This document shows positions 23,601 through 35,600 of a stretch of 64,000 nucleotides of DNA, one piece after another. The first letter of the stretch is position 1, and every line of letters starts with the position of its first letter. The stretch lies in the NCBI GenBank assembly GCA_010279815.1, contig QEOQ01000256.1:534986-598985 (forward strand), read 5' to 3'. The DNA is from Brachionus plicatilis (lineage: Eukaryota > Rotifera > Eurotatoria > Ploima > Brachionidae). The notes under the pieces were generated by a model, which did no database searches, was not told the DNA's origin, and worked only from the letters and a program-made list of their open reading frames with translations. Position numbers and translations under genes: made by a program.

Positions 23601-26600
23601 GTCGAGGAAAGGAAATGTACAAGTTAGTTAGTTGTACTGTACAAAAAGTACAGAAAGGATTTTTCCTTTTTAATATTCTCATTGTCTATAGCTCAATTTT
23701 GGAACAAAGAAAAAATATTTTAAATGTTAGATCATTTTCAGGCTGTTATAAATTAAAATTTAAAATTTTTCTATAATTTTTTACTTTTAAAAAAAATAAA
23801 AAAAAAGTCCTCCCCCAATTTTCCATTAAATAACACAAAAACTAGTTCAAATTTAAATTTTCTTCTCAAGCAAGCTTAGCACAAATTTAGACCATGAGCA
23901 TTCTAAATATACTCTACTTTACATAATCTATAAGCAAGCGTTTAAGCTGGAAAAAAAGAGCAAAACTGCAAGACTTGAAAAAATTAAAATTTGAAAAAAA
24001 TTTAAATTAAATTAAAATTTAAAAATTTAAATTATTTAAGTTAAAAAAAAATTAAAAAAATTTAAAATAAAATTTTTTTTTTTTTTAAATTTAAAAATTT
24101 AAATTATTCAAGTTAAAAAAAATTAAAAAAAATTTTAAAAAATTTTCCAAAGATAAAACACCGCGAAGCCGGGCTGATCCAAAGTCGAAAAATTCACCAA
24201 TGATCCCGAAGGAGAAGTTGACGCGCAAGACCACCTCAGGCAAAACGACGAGCAGCGAGTGCCAGCCCCATTTCACATCCCTTAAAAATCTAGACCCGAA
24301 GCGATCGACCAGCGAGTACGACGCAAAGTACGAGTTTTGCCAGGCGGGCAGCAGCGCCTCCTTCCACCAGCAGCGCATTCTGCACAAAGAAACAGAGCAG
24401 CTGGCGGCCACATCGAGCAAGCGGCACTTGTCGTCGGCCTCGTTCAGCACCGGGACGGAGCCGCGGCACCACGACTTTGCGAAGCCAGCGAGCCGCAAGA
24501 CCGCCTTTGGCAAGCACGAGCACGCCGAGCTCAACGTCAAAGAAGAGACTGACCGGCTGCTCGGCCTGAGCTGCGCGGGCAAGCGGCAAAAAAGGCCCGA
24601 TGAGCCAAAGTGCAGCGCCATTATCACGACCAGCTCGTGGCGCATCGGCGAAAACCTCGCCCAGAAGCACATGAAGCCCGAGCCGGACAAAACCATGCCC
24701 GCTCACCCCTACCAAGTGCAGTACAACCCGCGCAGCAACAGTGCGCCCGTCAACCAGTCGCCGCACGCGCCCAAAAAGACCAAGCGCACCGAGTGCCATC
24801 TGGTGGCGTCTGTGGCGCCCAAAAAGCCCGCCGCCACCAGTCCCCAGGCCAACAAGTCCAAGTCAAAGCCCTACGATCTAAACGACATTCAAAAGTACAT
24901 CCAGAGCCAGAAGAACAAGCGTCTGCACGACACCAAGTCAGAAAAAGAAAAGCAGAAGATGCAGGACGAGGAGAGAAAAAAAAAACTGCAGGAATTGTAC
25001 AGAAAACAGCGGCTACAGGCGCTCAAATCGGCCCAGATCGCTTCCACTTCCAAGCTGAACAATTCTGGTGAAAAGGCGAACAGTTCGAACAACTCGAGCA
25101 AATTGTACGACCAGGACATGTCCAAGATTTTGATGGAGCGCATCAGCCACCTGTTGAACGACAATGACAAGCTTGTGGAAAAACAGAGAAAGCAGATGGT
25201 TGGCGAAAAGCACAAGGCGAGAAAAAAGGTTGACTTTGGCACGGACGAGGCGGACTTGGATCATGACATGGAACAAAATGAGTCGTCCACGTCGTCCGCC
25301 AGTCTTGGCACTGTGAACAATTCAGTGAGTGTGACACCCAAGCAGAACAATGGAAAGACATCGCTCAAGCATGACAGACTGAAAAAAATATGCTCAATGG
25401 CACTGGACCTGCAGACCAAGCTTCAGCAGACCAAGCTCAAATTGTTCGGCTTTAATCCCACCGATGACGAGGACATGATTGAGTATTACAAGAAGAGTGA
25501 CAACGACACCTTTGTCACATCGACCAAGAACGAGCATGAAGAGGCCGAGGACGGGCCGGAAATGGACGCCATTCAGTTGGACAGAGTGTTCAAGCAGGAC
25601 GTGCGCGAGACTAGAGGTGGTGGTGGACATGAAGAGATGGAAGTGAGTGGCGAGGATGTGTGGAGGCCGGGAGTTGGCAGTCTTAGAAGCTATAGGCTTG
25701 TGTTGACACCAGATTTGGCGGCGAGACGCATCCAGCATGCGTACAGGCTGTATCGGGCGCGTCGCAAGGCTCAACGAGCGCCCAAGAGGCTCAAGAAGGA
25801 GAATGTGAGGCCGCCGCCGCCGCCGCCACCACCGCCAATGCTCAAAGGCGAGCAGACCATGGGCCTTAATAGTCAAAAAGATGGATACAGTTTTTTTAGT
25901 GTTTATAGGAAAAAAGGTGGATTTGGCGCCGCCGTGTCCGCCAGTGTGGCGCCGCTTCATCCGGCCTCAGCCAAGACCAAGCAAGAGAGTAACAATTATA
26001 CGGATGATTTTATGACGTTCAATGAGACCAAGGGTGGCGAAGTGGACCGCTTGAGTACCATCAAGTCTTCGCTTTCGTCGTCGTCCGACTCGACAAGTTT
26101 GTCTAAGTATATTACCAACTCGAAGAATTCTAAACATTTGAAGTTGTCTAAATCAGCTGAAATTCAGGTGAGAAAAATAATTCTAGTCATCTTATTTTAG
26201 ATTAATTGAAAGGATGAATTTAATTAAATTTTTTTTTTTAATTTTTTTTTTATTTTTTTAAAAGCTATAGCTCCTTCAGATCATAAAAATAATATTTAAA
26301 AAAATTTAAGTCGTATTATTTTAGACTAATTAAAGGGCTGAATTTAATTAAATATTTTTTTAAAATTTTTTTTTAATTTTTTTAAAAGATAAAGCTCCTT
26401 CAGAATATAAAAATAATATTAAAAAAAATTTAAGTCATCTTATTTTAGACTAATTAAGGGGTTAAATTTAATCAAATATTTATTAAAATTTTCTTAACAT
26501 TTTTTTCGAGCTTTAACTCCTTAAGATCATAGAAATATTAATAAAAAAAAGCCGGTTTTGTGAATTTCAAAAACAAATTGAATAAAAATTATTCTTTTTT

Positions 26601-29600
26601 TAGTCAATTAAAATTAGGCTTAGTTTTTTGGTAGCAGCTAATTATATTTTATAGTATCTAATTTTTAGTAGATAAAAATATTGTAGATAATTATTTTTCT
26701 CAGTAGCAAAATAAATTGATTAACAGATAAATGTTTTCTTCAGTAGATAGATGTTGTCAATTAAAAGATAACATTTAATTTAATTACAGGAAAATGTTCT
26801 GTACCTGTTCCTCTAAATATAACTGATCAAGTAGCTTTTCAAGTAGATTTCTGGTAATTTTATGTAAATTTACGTAAAAATTAATAAAAATGAAAAGACC
26901 AAAAAAAAGCGCAATTATTTGAATTTTTTATTATTTTCTAATAAATTTTGAATAAAGTAGTTCCTAATTATTTATTTATATTTTACGAAACGTTGCTTTT
27001 TTTTCTATTATTTACTAATTTTTACGTAAATTTACGTTTTAAAAAATTAACTTTTGATAAAATATAAACAAATTAATAGGAACTACTTTTTTCAAAATTT
27101 ATTAGAAAATAAAAAAAAATTCAAAAAATTTAGCTCTTTTATGCTCTTTTCATTTTTACTAATTTTTACGTTTAATTATCAAAAATCCACTTTTCAAATC
27201 GGCACTGTATCTTTGATTTTGGTTATTTTTTTAAATGTGATTAAATTAGCTGCTATCAAAAAAAAATATATGCTTATAAAAAAAAAAATTCTTTTTTCTG
27301 AAATAATTTATCTTTTTTCATAGTTAAAATTAGGTACGAAAGAATATAATTAGCTGCTACCAAAAAATATTTTCATTAAAATTATAGTTAATAAAAATCA
27401 TTAGAAAAAACACCGCAATAAAGTGCAACATGCTTTGTTGCACCTTTTTTGCCTAAAATGTAATTTTTATTTTCTTTATTTTTTAAGAAATCAAATCAAT
27501 AATCTATTTAGATCTTATCGATTCGTTTTTGTTGTCATTTTTTACATGAGAAAAATTACTTTAGGTAAAAAAGATGCAACAAAATATATTGCACTATATT
27601 GCGGAATTTTTTTTAATATTTTTTATTAACTTTAATTTTAATTTATTAAAAAAAAGAAAAATTTCTGTACAATTTGTTTTTGAAATTCACAATTCCAAAA
27701 AAGCTAGTCATCTTATTTTAGTCTATTTTATGGGTTAATTTTAATTAAATATTTCTTAAAAATTTTCTTGTCATTTTTTTCGAGCTTTAGCTCCTTCAGA
27801 TTATAGAAATAATAATAAAAAAAATTTTAGTCTAATTTAAGATTTTAATTTAATGGGATTTTTTTTGGGTATTTTTTAAAGCTGTATATCCTACGGGTCT
27901 TACTAAAACACTAACCCCACTGTTTTACTAGTAAAATATTTTTTAAAAGTTTTAATATAGTTTTGAATTTTCTGTACATTTTCCAAAATTTTTAATTTTT
28001 ATGAAAATTGAATTTTTTATATTAAAAACCTGACCCCCAAAATGCTTATAGTGAATTTCAAAAGGCTTTCCAAAAATGTGTCTAGTTTTTGTCCAGGATG
28101 TCCTATAATCGTGGTAAGTAGAGGGATCAAGTTTTTATAAAAGTAAAATTTTGTTTTTTCGGTAACAATATTGAAATTAAGAAAAAAAAATTTATCTTAT
28201 TTAAAAAGCTGAGAAAATTCTGAATCGAAAGGTATGCCGTATTAGAATTTTTTTCGAATCGTTTCTTGTTTTTGAATTTTACAAAATATAAAAAATTCAA
28301 TTTTCAAAAAAAATAAAAATCTTGGAAAAAACTAAATATGTTTAATTTTTAAAAAGTACAGAAAATTCAGAAATAAATTATATGTTAAAATTTTAAAAAA
28401 TATTTTTGTAAAAAAAGTGGAGGTCAGGAAATTTTCAGAATTTGGGGGTTAGTGTTTTAGTAGGATCCGCTCCTTTCAATTCATAAAAAGATAATAAAAA
28501 AAAATTTAGTCGAATAAGTTTTTATAGAGGAATTTTGTACAAAAGAAGAGAAAAAAATGATTAAAAAAGAACATTAAAGTTTAAATTTCTGAAAATTATA
28601 CATCAATCTTTTTTTATATTTTTAATTTAATTATGCATCTGTACATCAGAATCGGTTGAAATTCAGACAAAGAAATTTAATCATCAAATGGCATGATACA
28701 TTTTTCAATAATACTTGAAGTAAAAAATCCCAAAAAGAACTTGTTTTATCAATTAAAAATCAAACAGGAAAAAATTTAATAAAATTTAATCATTAAGTGA
28801 TTAGATTAACTGATCTACACTTTATTTTCTTTGTTAAAAATCTAAAAACAAGATCGAATAATTAAAACACATTGAACTTTATTTGATAACAATTCAAGAA
28901 AATCTGTTCGATAATTCTCTTAAAATTTGTCCCAAAGATTTCGATAACAAAATACAAAAGTACATTATAGAAAACTCAATTTATAAAAAAAAAACACTGA
29001 AAAACGATCAAATAATTTTATTTTTTAAAAGAGCTATTTAAAATTTAATTCTTTTTGATTTTTATCGATAAAACCAGTTCTTTTTTTGTCTTTTTTTACA
29101 GAAAAAAAATCATGTCAAATAATATTTTTTTTAAATTTAGAAAAAAATTCTTAATGTGAAAAAAACATTATTAAATTGAAAAATTAAATAAAATAAATAA
29201 ATAGAAATTTAATTCCTACTTAAATTTTCAGACTTTTTGATGTGAATTTCTAAAGGTGCAACATGAATTGTTGATTTTTATTATTTTTTATATTCTTTTG
29301 TACTGAATTTCAAGATATCAAATATTGAGACACCATATTCGACATAAATCACCCAATCATCCAAATTAAATTTAATCAAAATTTAAAATTTTTGATTTAA
29401 TTCTATTGTTTTGATCCATTTTTTGTGTAATTTTTTTTAGTAAAGAAAATTTGTCAATCGTGAGAAAGGGTAGACTATGATACATTTCTAACAGCAAGGG
29501 ATATTTTCTTAAAAAGTTTTTCTAAAATAAATCAAATGTAAAACAAAACATAAGATATACGCTGTTAGTCAAGATCTTTAAGGCATAACTTTAAATAAAA

Positions 29601-32600
29601 TATATATAAATTATTTATTTATGATTTTTTGGAAATTTTTTAACCGATTTTAAAAAAGAAGGAACAATTTTTATTTTTTAGACCCAAACCAAAAAATTTA
29701 ATTTAATTTTAAATTTTTGATTTTTTTTTCTTTGTTTCAAAATTCTCAAGCCCATTAATTTGAACAATTTTAATCTATCTAAGAGAACCCATATATTTAT
29801 TTACTTTAATCTAAATAAAAAGAAAAAATAATTCATTGATTTTCTCCTTTTTTCTAATATCAAAATATACTATGAAAATTAAAAAAAAAACAAAGATCAA
29901 ACAAAGAGAAAAAATTCTTAAAAAAATTTTTTATTTTTTTAAGTTAATTTTATCAGAGCGCTTTTTTCCTCTTAATTTTTACCAACTTTGGCAAAGAAAT
30001 TACAGAAAAATTTATTTAAAAAACTGATATAAAAATTATTTAGAAAATAAATTCAAAATCTCTTCATCCTAATTTATTTAAATAAACTTGAAAAAAAAAA
30101 ATAAAAAAAATTTCTGCATTTCTAAGCCTGTACAAGATGATTCTTACGATTCAACCTCTGCTACCTCATCAAGCATTTCATCTAACTCAACAGTTACATC
30201 TAGTCACGTTAAAACAGCGTCATCAACTTCAAGGCAAAAATCAATCCGAAGTGAACAACCGTCCCAATTGCCTCAGCCACAAAAGCCCAAGACCCGAATT
30301 GTCCAAGAATCGGAGTCCAAAGACCCGAAACGGTACTCGCCAGCTTCTTTGGAACGGCTACTGCACGCTGGCATAAACTATTTGGACACGTTGAACACAT
30401 CGGCCCTTCAGCTCGAAGAATTGGACAAAATCAAATGCATAGGCTTTGCCCAACAAGACACGGTGGCCCTTGCCCAATACTTAAAGGACAAACAGCCTGT
30501 CAAGCAGGATCCTGGCCCCAAGGGAGACAAATTCCCCAAATCGAGGTCTTCTTCGCTCACTTCCAACTCTTCCTCATCTTCCTCGGCCTCAACAACTGTA
30601 TCCACTTCGTCCTACAATGAGACTGAAGCAGACTCCAAGAACACCAAGTCAAATGGCAAAAAAAACTCCGAGAACCAAAGACCAAAACACAAATCAGCTT
30701 TTGCTGAGCCCAAAGACTTGGAGCAAGACATTTCGATTATAAACACAGTATCTGAGTTGAATGACACCAAAACTGATACAAGGATCAAGACCGAAATTGA
30801 CGAAGAAGAGATGGAGATGGAAAAATCATTCCGTCAAGTACTGCCATCCGAAATGCACATAAAAAAAACTCGCCAAGAATACAAAGATCTCAAGGATCAG
30901 TCACAATACGATCTCAGCCAAAGCTCCATTTCTCAATATGAATCGCATCCAAGCAGTAGAATTTTTTAATGAAATTTTTCTGAATAAATTTTTTTTTTTT
31001 TTAAACTTAATTTTTATCAAGTGCGGCTGAGTTTTGATGAAGACTCGTTCAAAAAATTCACCGGAGAAATTGTCAAAAAGTACATGCACGAAGAAGAGCT
31101 TAGGTCGAAGCATCAGGCAGACTTGCTCAAGCTGAGAGAAAAGGCTTTGGTGGAAAAGACCAAGTCTGAGCTTGCCTGGCTCGAGCAGATGAAGAAAAAG
31201 GCGCAAGACAAGGGAGAGGACGAAAAGATGCCTCTGATTCTGAGAAAGGAAAAGGGAATCATTCAAAAATTAAAACAAGAACAGGTGAATTAAAATGGAT
31301 TTTATTTTTTTCAAGTGGATACGTTTATTTATTTATTTTTAATAATTTTAACCATCGGCAATAAAAATAAGGGTATTTTTTTTTACTAAGAAGATTATCA
31401 GATGAAAATACGCAATTTTGATTTTATTAAGATTTATTTTTAATTCATCAGAATAAAGCCAAATTAAAGATATAATTTTTTAAGTAAGTTAGTGTGATCT
31501 CTTTAAGCTTTATTAATCAGCATTTTAAGGACTTAACAAAAAGAATTATTTGTCTCTATTTAATTTAATTTAATCACTTAGAATTTAAATTAATTACAGT
31601 TGACTTTTATTTTTAATTAACGATTTGAGTAATTGAAATGGTTTGTTGTTTAAAAAATGTAAAAAAAATAAAATTTTCTTCAATGTTAATTTAATTTGAT
31701 TGATTGACAGTAAAATTTATTTAGAAATTTTTTTGGTGGACTTTTCTTGACTTGTGCACAAAAATTGGCTGAAATAATTAAAGCAGCGTAATGATTTTCA
31801 AGTTTTTATTTCTCTAAATTAAATAAAAATTTCTATTTCTATTAAAAAAAATTTTGAACTTCAGCTCGCTTTTCTTTATTTAGATATGAAGCATTTTTGG
31901 AATTTTTGATCTCGAAAAATAAGATATTTAATGAAAGGACGATTGAACTTTTGTATTTTTTTCTTTCTGTTAATTTAATTAATTTGATTTTTTACTTCCA
32001 AAAATTATCAATTTTATTTATTTGCTTTTTTCAATATCGTCGAATCTGGAGTTATTTTTATGAAAAAAAATTCTATTCTGAATCAATTTATAGAAGAGAA
32101 AAAATAGCAAATAGAAAAAAACTCCATGAGGCTTAAAGTTAATATTAAAAGAAATTTCTCGAATTTTTTACAGAATTATACAGGACTTTTATTAAAGACA
32201 CAGAATTGGCTAAATTACGCTATTTTACATTATTTTAAGTAACCTTACGTATTTTTAGCAAATAGACTAGAATCAACAAATTTTTAAGGGACTAAGTTTT
32301 CAATAAAAAAAAAGCTTTAATTAGTTTTAAATATTTTCTAATCATTATATTTTTTTTTTAATTATTTGATTTTAAGTCTATTTAACTAATTAATTTTAAT
32401 TTTTTTTTTCATTTTAAAATATTCGGTGAGTTCCCAGAAAAATCATTTTTTTGCCGTAAGCATTTTGCAAAAAACTTTGAAGCTTTACTTTTATGGTCTC
32501 TAGAAGTTTTAAAGAAATAAAAAATTGTCAAAAAAATGCAAAAATTTATGAAAAAACTATATTTATTATAAAATTAAAGTGAAAATTTTGTGTGCATAAT

Positions 32601-35600
32601 ATTTGAAACCTTTTCTCCTCTATAAATTGATGTATAGATCATTGAGAATTTAATATAATTAAAAAATATTAGCGAGTGTCAACCAATGTTGTCAAAATTT
32701 TTCATTATCCTATGATTATTAATTTTTTTTTTGCTTTACAGGAGATTAAACATTGCTTATGAATAGATGTCACTGTCAATTTTTAAAATGATTTGGCAAA
32801 TAATAAAATTTTCCTTTTTTACTTTTAAAGGAAAATTCAATTAACAGTGACATAGATAAAATTAAATTTTTTTTTGGTTCAAAAAATTTGAANNNNNNNN
32901 NNNNNNNNNNNNNNNNNNNNNNNNNNNNNNNNNNNNNNNNNNNNNNNNNNNNNNNNNNNNNNNNNNNNNNNNNNNNNNNNNNNNNNNNNNNNNNNNNNNN
33001 NNNNNNNNNNNNNNNNNNNNNNNNNNNNNNNNNNNNNNNNNNNNNNNNNNNNNNNNNNNNNNNNNNNNNNNNNNNNNNNNNNNNNNNNNNNNNNNNNNNN
33101 NNNNNNNNNNNNNNNNNNNNNNNNNNNNNNNNNNNNNNNNNNNNNNNNNNNNNNNNNNNNNNNNNNNNNNNNNNNNNNNNNNNNNNNNNNNNNNNNNNNN
33201 NNNNNNNNNNNNNNNNNNNNNNNNNNNNNNNNNNNNTTCTTTTTTGCCTATCGAGCTGATCATTTAACAAAAACATCTTTATTTTTACCTTTTTTGTCAT
33301 TTTTTTATGTTTTTATATTTCTTGTTATGGTGGTGGTAGTTCAAATGATGAACTTGGTTGAATAGATGATGTTAAATGTATCAATTTCAGGTAAATTGGG
33401 TGGTTCACTCTCCATCTACACTGGCTTTGCTATCTTTGGACGTCCCCTTTTACGATTGCCTTCAATTTTCAAATCAACTTTGGGGAAATCACAAATATTT
33501 AAATTAAAAGCAACTGTAATGATGTGTTTTCAGATGTTGTTTTGTTTGCCAATTCCAACAAATTAAACTACTATTTTTCCAGTCTTGACCATTAATATTT
33601 GGTACTGACTAACCATTAATAATTTAATAATACCCATTATAACCATTTCTCGATCTAATTAGGTACAAAAAATTATTAGGTATTATTAAATTATTTTTGG
33701 TACTAGTAAAATGGTTCTAATTTTTGGCTTTGAATTACATTTTATTTGGTACTGCATAAAATATAATATTAGGTACTGAGCAGAGTTGTTTAGTACCTAA
33801 TAAACTAAAAGAAAAAAAAGGTCCAAGTCCAGAATTTTTTTTTTCAAAAGTTCGACAAAAGAATTAAATTTTTTTTTCCAAAAAAAAAGTCAAAGTCCAG
33901 AAAATTTTTTTAAAATTTACTAAATCAGGCTTCATATCAAAAAATTTATATACTCTTGGGTTGTCTAATGCAATAGATTTGCCATATATCAGAATTTTGT
34001 TGCAATTTTAGCATAAATTTCTTCTTCAGTATTCAAAATTATAAAGTCTTGACTTGGACTTGACTTGAGACTTGTGACTTTTAAACAACTCTGGTACTGA
34101 GTAAAACATAAGCAAAAAAAAACTAATTTTTGAAATATTAAATACTTCTTATTATCTAAATTTTGGTTATACTTTTTTTTTTATTTAAAAATTTTTAATA
34201 AACCCAGTATAAAAATTGATTAATCTAACTTGAAAAAAAAAAAAAATCTTTAATCAATAAGGATTTATATTAATTTAAAAAAATTTTATTTATTAGGACA
34301 ATATAAATAAGATGAAGGAAGTGCAGCGAAAAGTTGCCGAAAGTCGGCTCAAGCTGCTGTCGCAGCACTCCGAAGTGGTCAAATGGTGCCAAAAAAAGCT
34401 CAAGCGACACTCGCTGAACCAAAGCTACAAGGGAAACGAGAACGAGAACGACAACGATGAGACAAGCTCAGCGTCAAACGCAGCTTCGACCACTTCGTCA
34501 GTCGAATCGGTGGCAACACCGGCGCTGAGCAGTTCGTCAATCAACCAAGAGCCTGATCAACTAGACGACTTGTCTTTTAGCTTAAACAACCAAAGTCTGG
34601 TCGAGTCCAAAATAATGAAACAATATCAATTTAACACAGAAAAGTCAGTTTTCTTTTATTTATTTTCGTAGATTAAAAAAAACTAAACAAAAAATAGTGA
34701 ATTGGAGAAAAAAAAAAAGAAGAAAATTTTTTTTAAATGAATCCATCGTTTAGGTGAATGTGTGGTGTGGTGTGTGTGCTGGTTTAGATTAGCCAAATCT
34801 GTGGTACAAATGCATGAGAATGCTGGCGTTTGACTCTGTTGTTGTTGATTGAGATTGAGCCTTGGGTGTCGGTCTGCGGTGCTTTTGTTTGAAAGCCTCG
34901 ACGAACGCGTTCTTGCCCGGGTCCGTGTTTGTCGGGTCGAAAAATGGCAGGGGTCGACGCGGCTCGTCGTCAACGCCTAGGCTAAAATTGGGCACTAGAT
35001 CAGCGTTTTGCTTCTCTTTGATTCTCTGGTTCGTCATGATCAATTCAGTCATCTTTTGAATGAGTTCGGGCGAGAAGTACTTTTCCAAGCGAGTGCGGAA
35101 CTCGTCGTCCAAGGGCTCGTGACTGAGCGCCAGTGGCGAAAAGTCGCGACGCCTCAGACCAATCGGAGCCTTCAAGTTGCCCGTTCCAAGCTCATTCATT
35201 GACTCCATAAGCCTGTAGCATCTTATCTCTCCAATGATCACTACCAAGCCGATCACCAAAATCACTCTCGACCATTTTTCTATTAAATTAAACACCATAT
35301 TTTAATTATTTTCTCTTCAGGTGCAAATTAAACTAATTTAACAATCAAAATTTTTTAATATCTGAAAAGAAAAAAAAACAAAAATTAAATAATATAAAAT
35401 CCTCTTTATTTTTTTCTAAATTAAAGTATTATCTTCTTAGAAATATTAATAAATAAATAAATAAAAAAAAGCTTTTCTTTATTTTTAAGTAGTGTATTAT
35501 TTTTTCATATTTTCTTTTCAAGTGAATAATTGAGGCATAATGGATGGAATATCGCTTGCCAAAATATCAAATGTCTCTGTGTGTGGTTCGACACTGACAA

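Larger units (their letters stand above)
15194..24152 (+). other. CEP350 intron 2, 8.96 kb
   Basis: No exon was found on either strand. The intron is very AT-rich and hosts MITEs at 15543-15780, 18988-19283 and 23466-23639, a 1.1-kb palindrome at 22290-23420, and a probable TACGTAA-repeat element at 16520-16850. The last 150 bases contain a local direct duplication of an AAATTTAAAAATTTAAATTA-type segment (about 24018 and 24083). Confidence 0.6.
26168..30126 (+). other. CEP350 intron 3
   Basis: No exon seen. It contains a roughly 125-bp tandem array in two or three blocks (26184-26550, 27706-27888, 28470-28540) separated by two inverted-repeat insertions (26552-27696 and 27889-28472). The remainder to 30126 is AT-rich with nothing supported. 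Confidence 0.6.
31285..34296 (+). other. CEP350 intron 5, with assembly gap
   Basis: Contains a 344-base run of N (32893-33236), a minus-strand transposase-like tail (33340-33530), a region repeating GGTACTG/TTAGGTAC motifs (33595-33780), and the hAT-like MITE 33781-34093. Frames from 31897 and around the gap are uninformative. Confidence 0.6.

Noticed and set aside
24091..25960. Long frames opposite or out of frame in CEP350 exon 3
   Set aside because: The plus-strand frame aligns with CEP350 and phases with its neighbours; the others are shadows of GC-rich coding sequence.
27054..27629. Hydrophobic Phe/Leu-rich frames in CEP350 intron 3
   Set aside because: Typical of T-rich DNA; they lie in inverted-repeat insertions.
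32776..33300. Frames across the N run
   Set aside because: They consist of undetermined bases.
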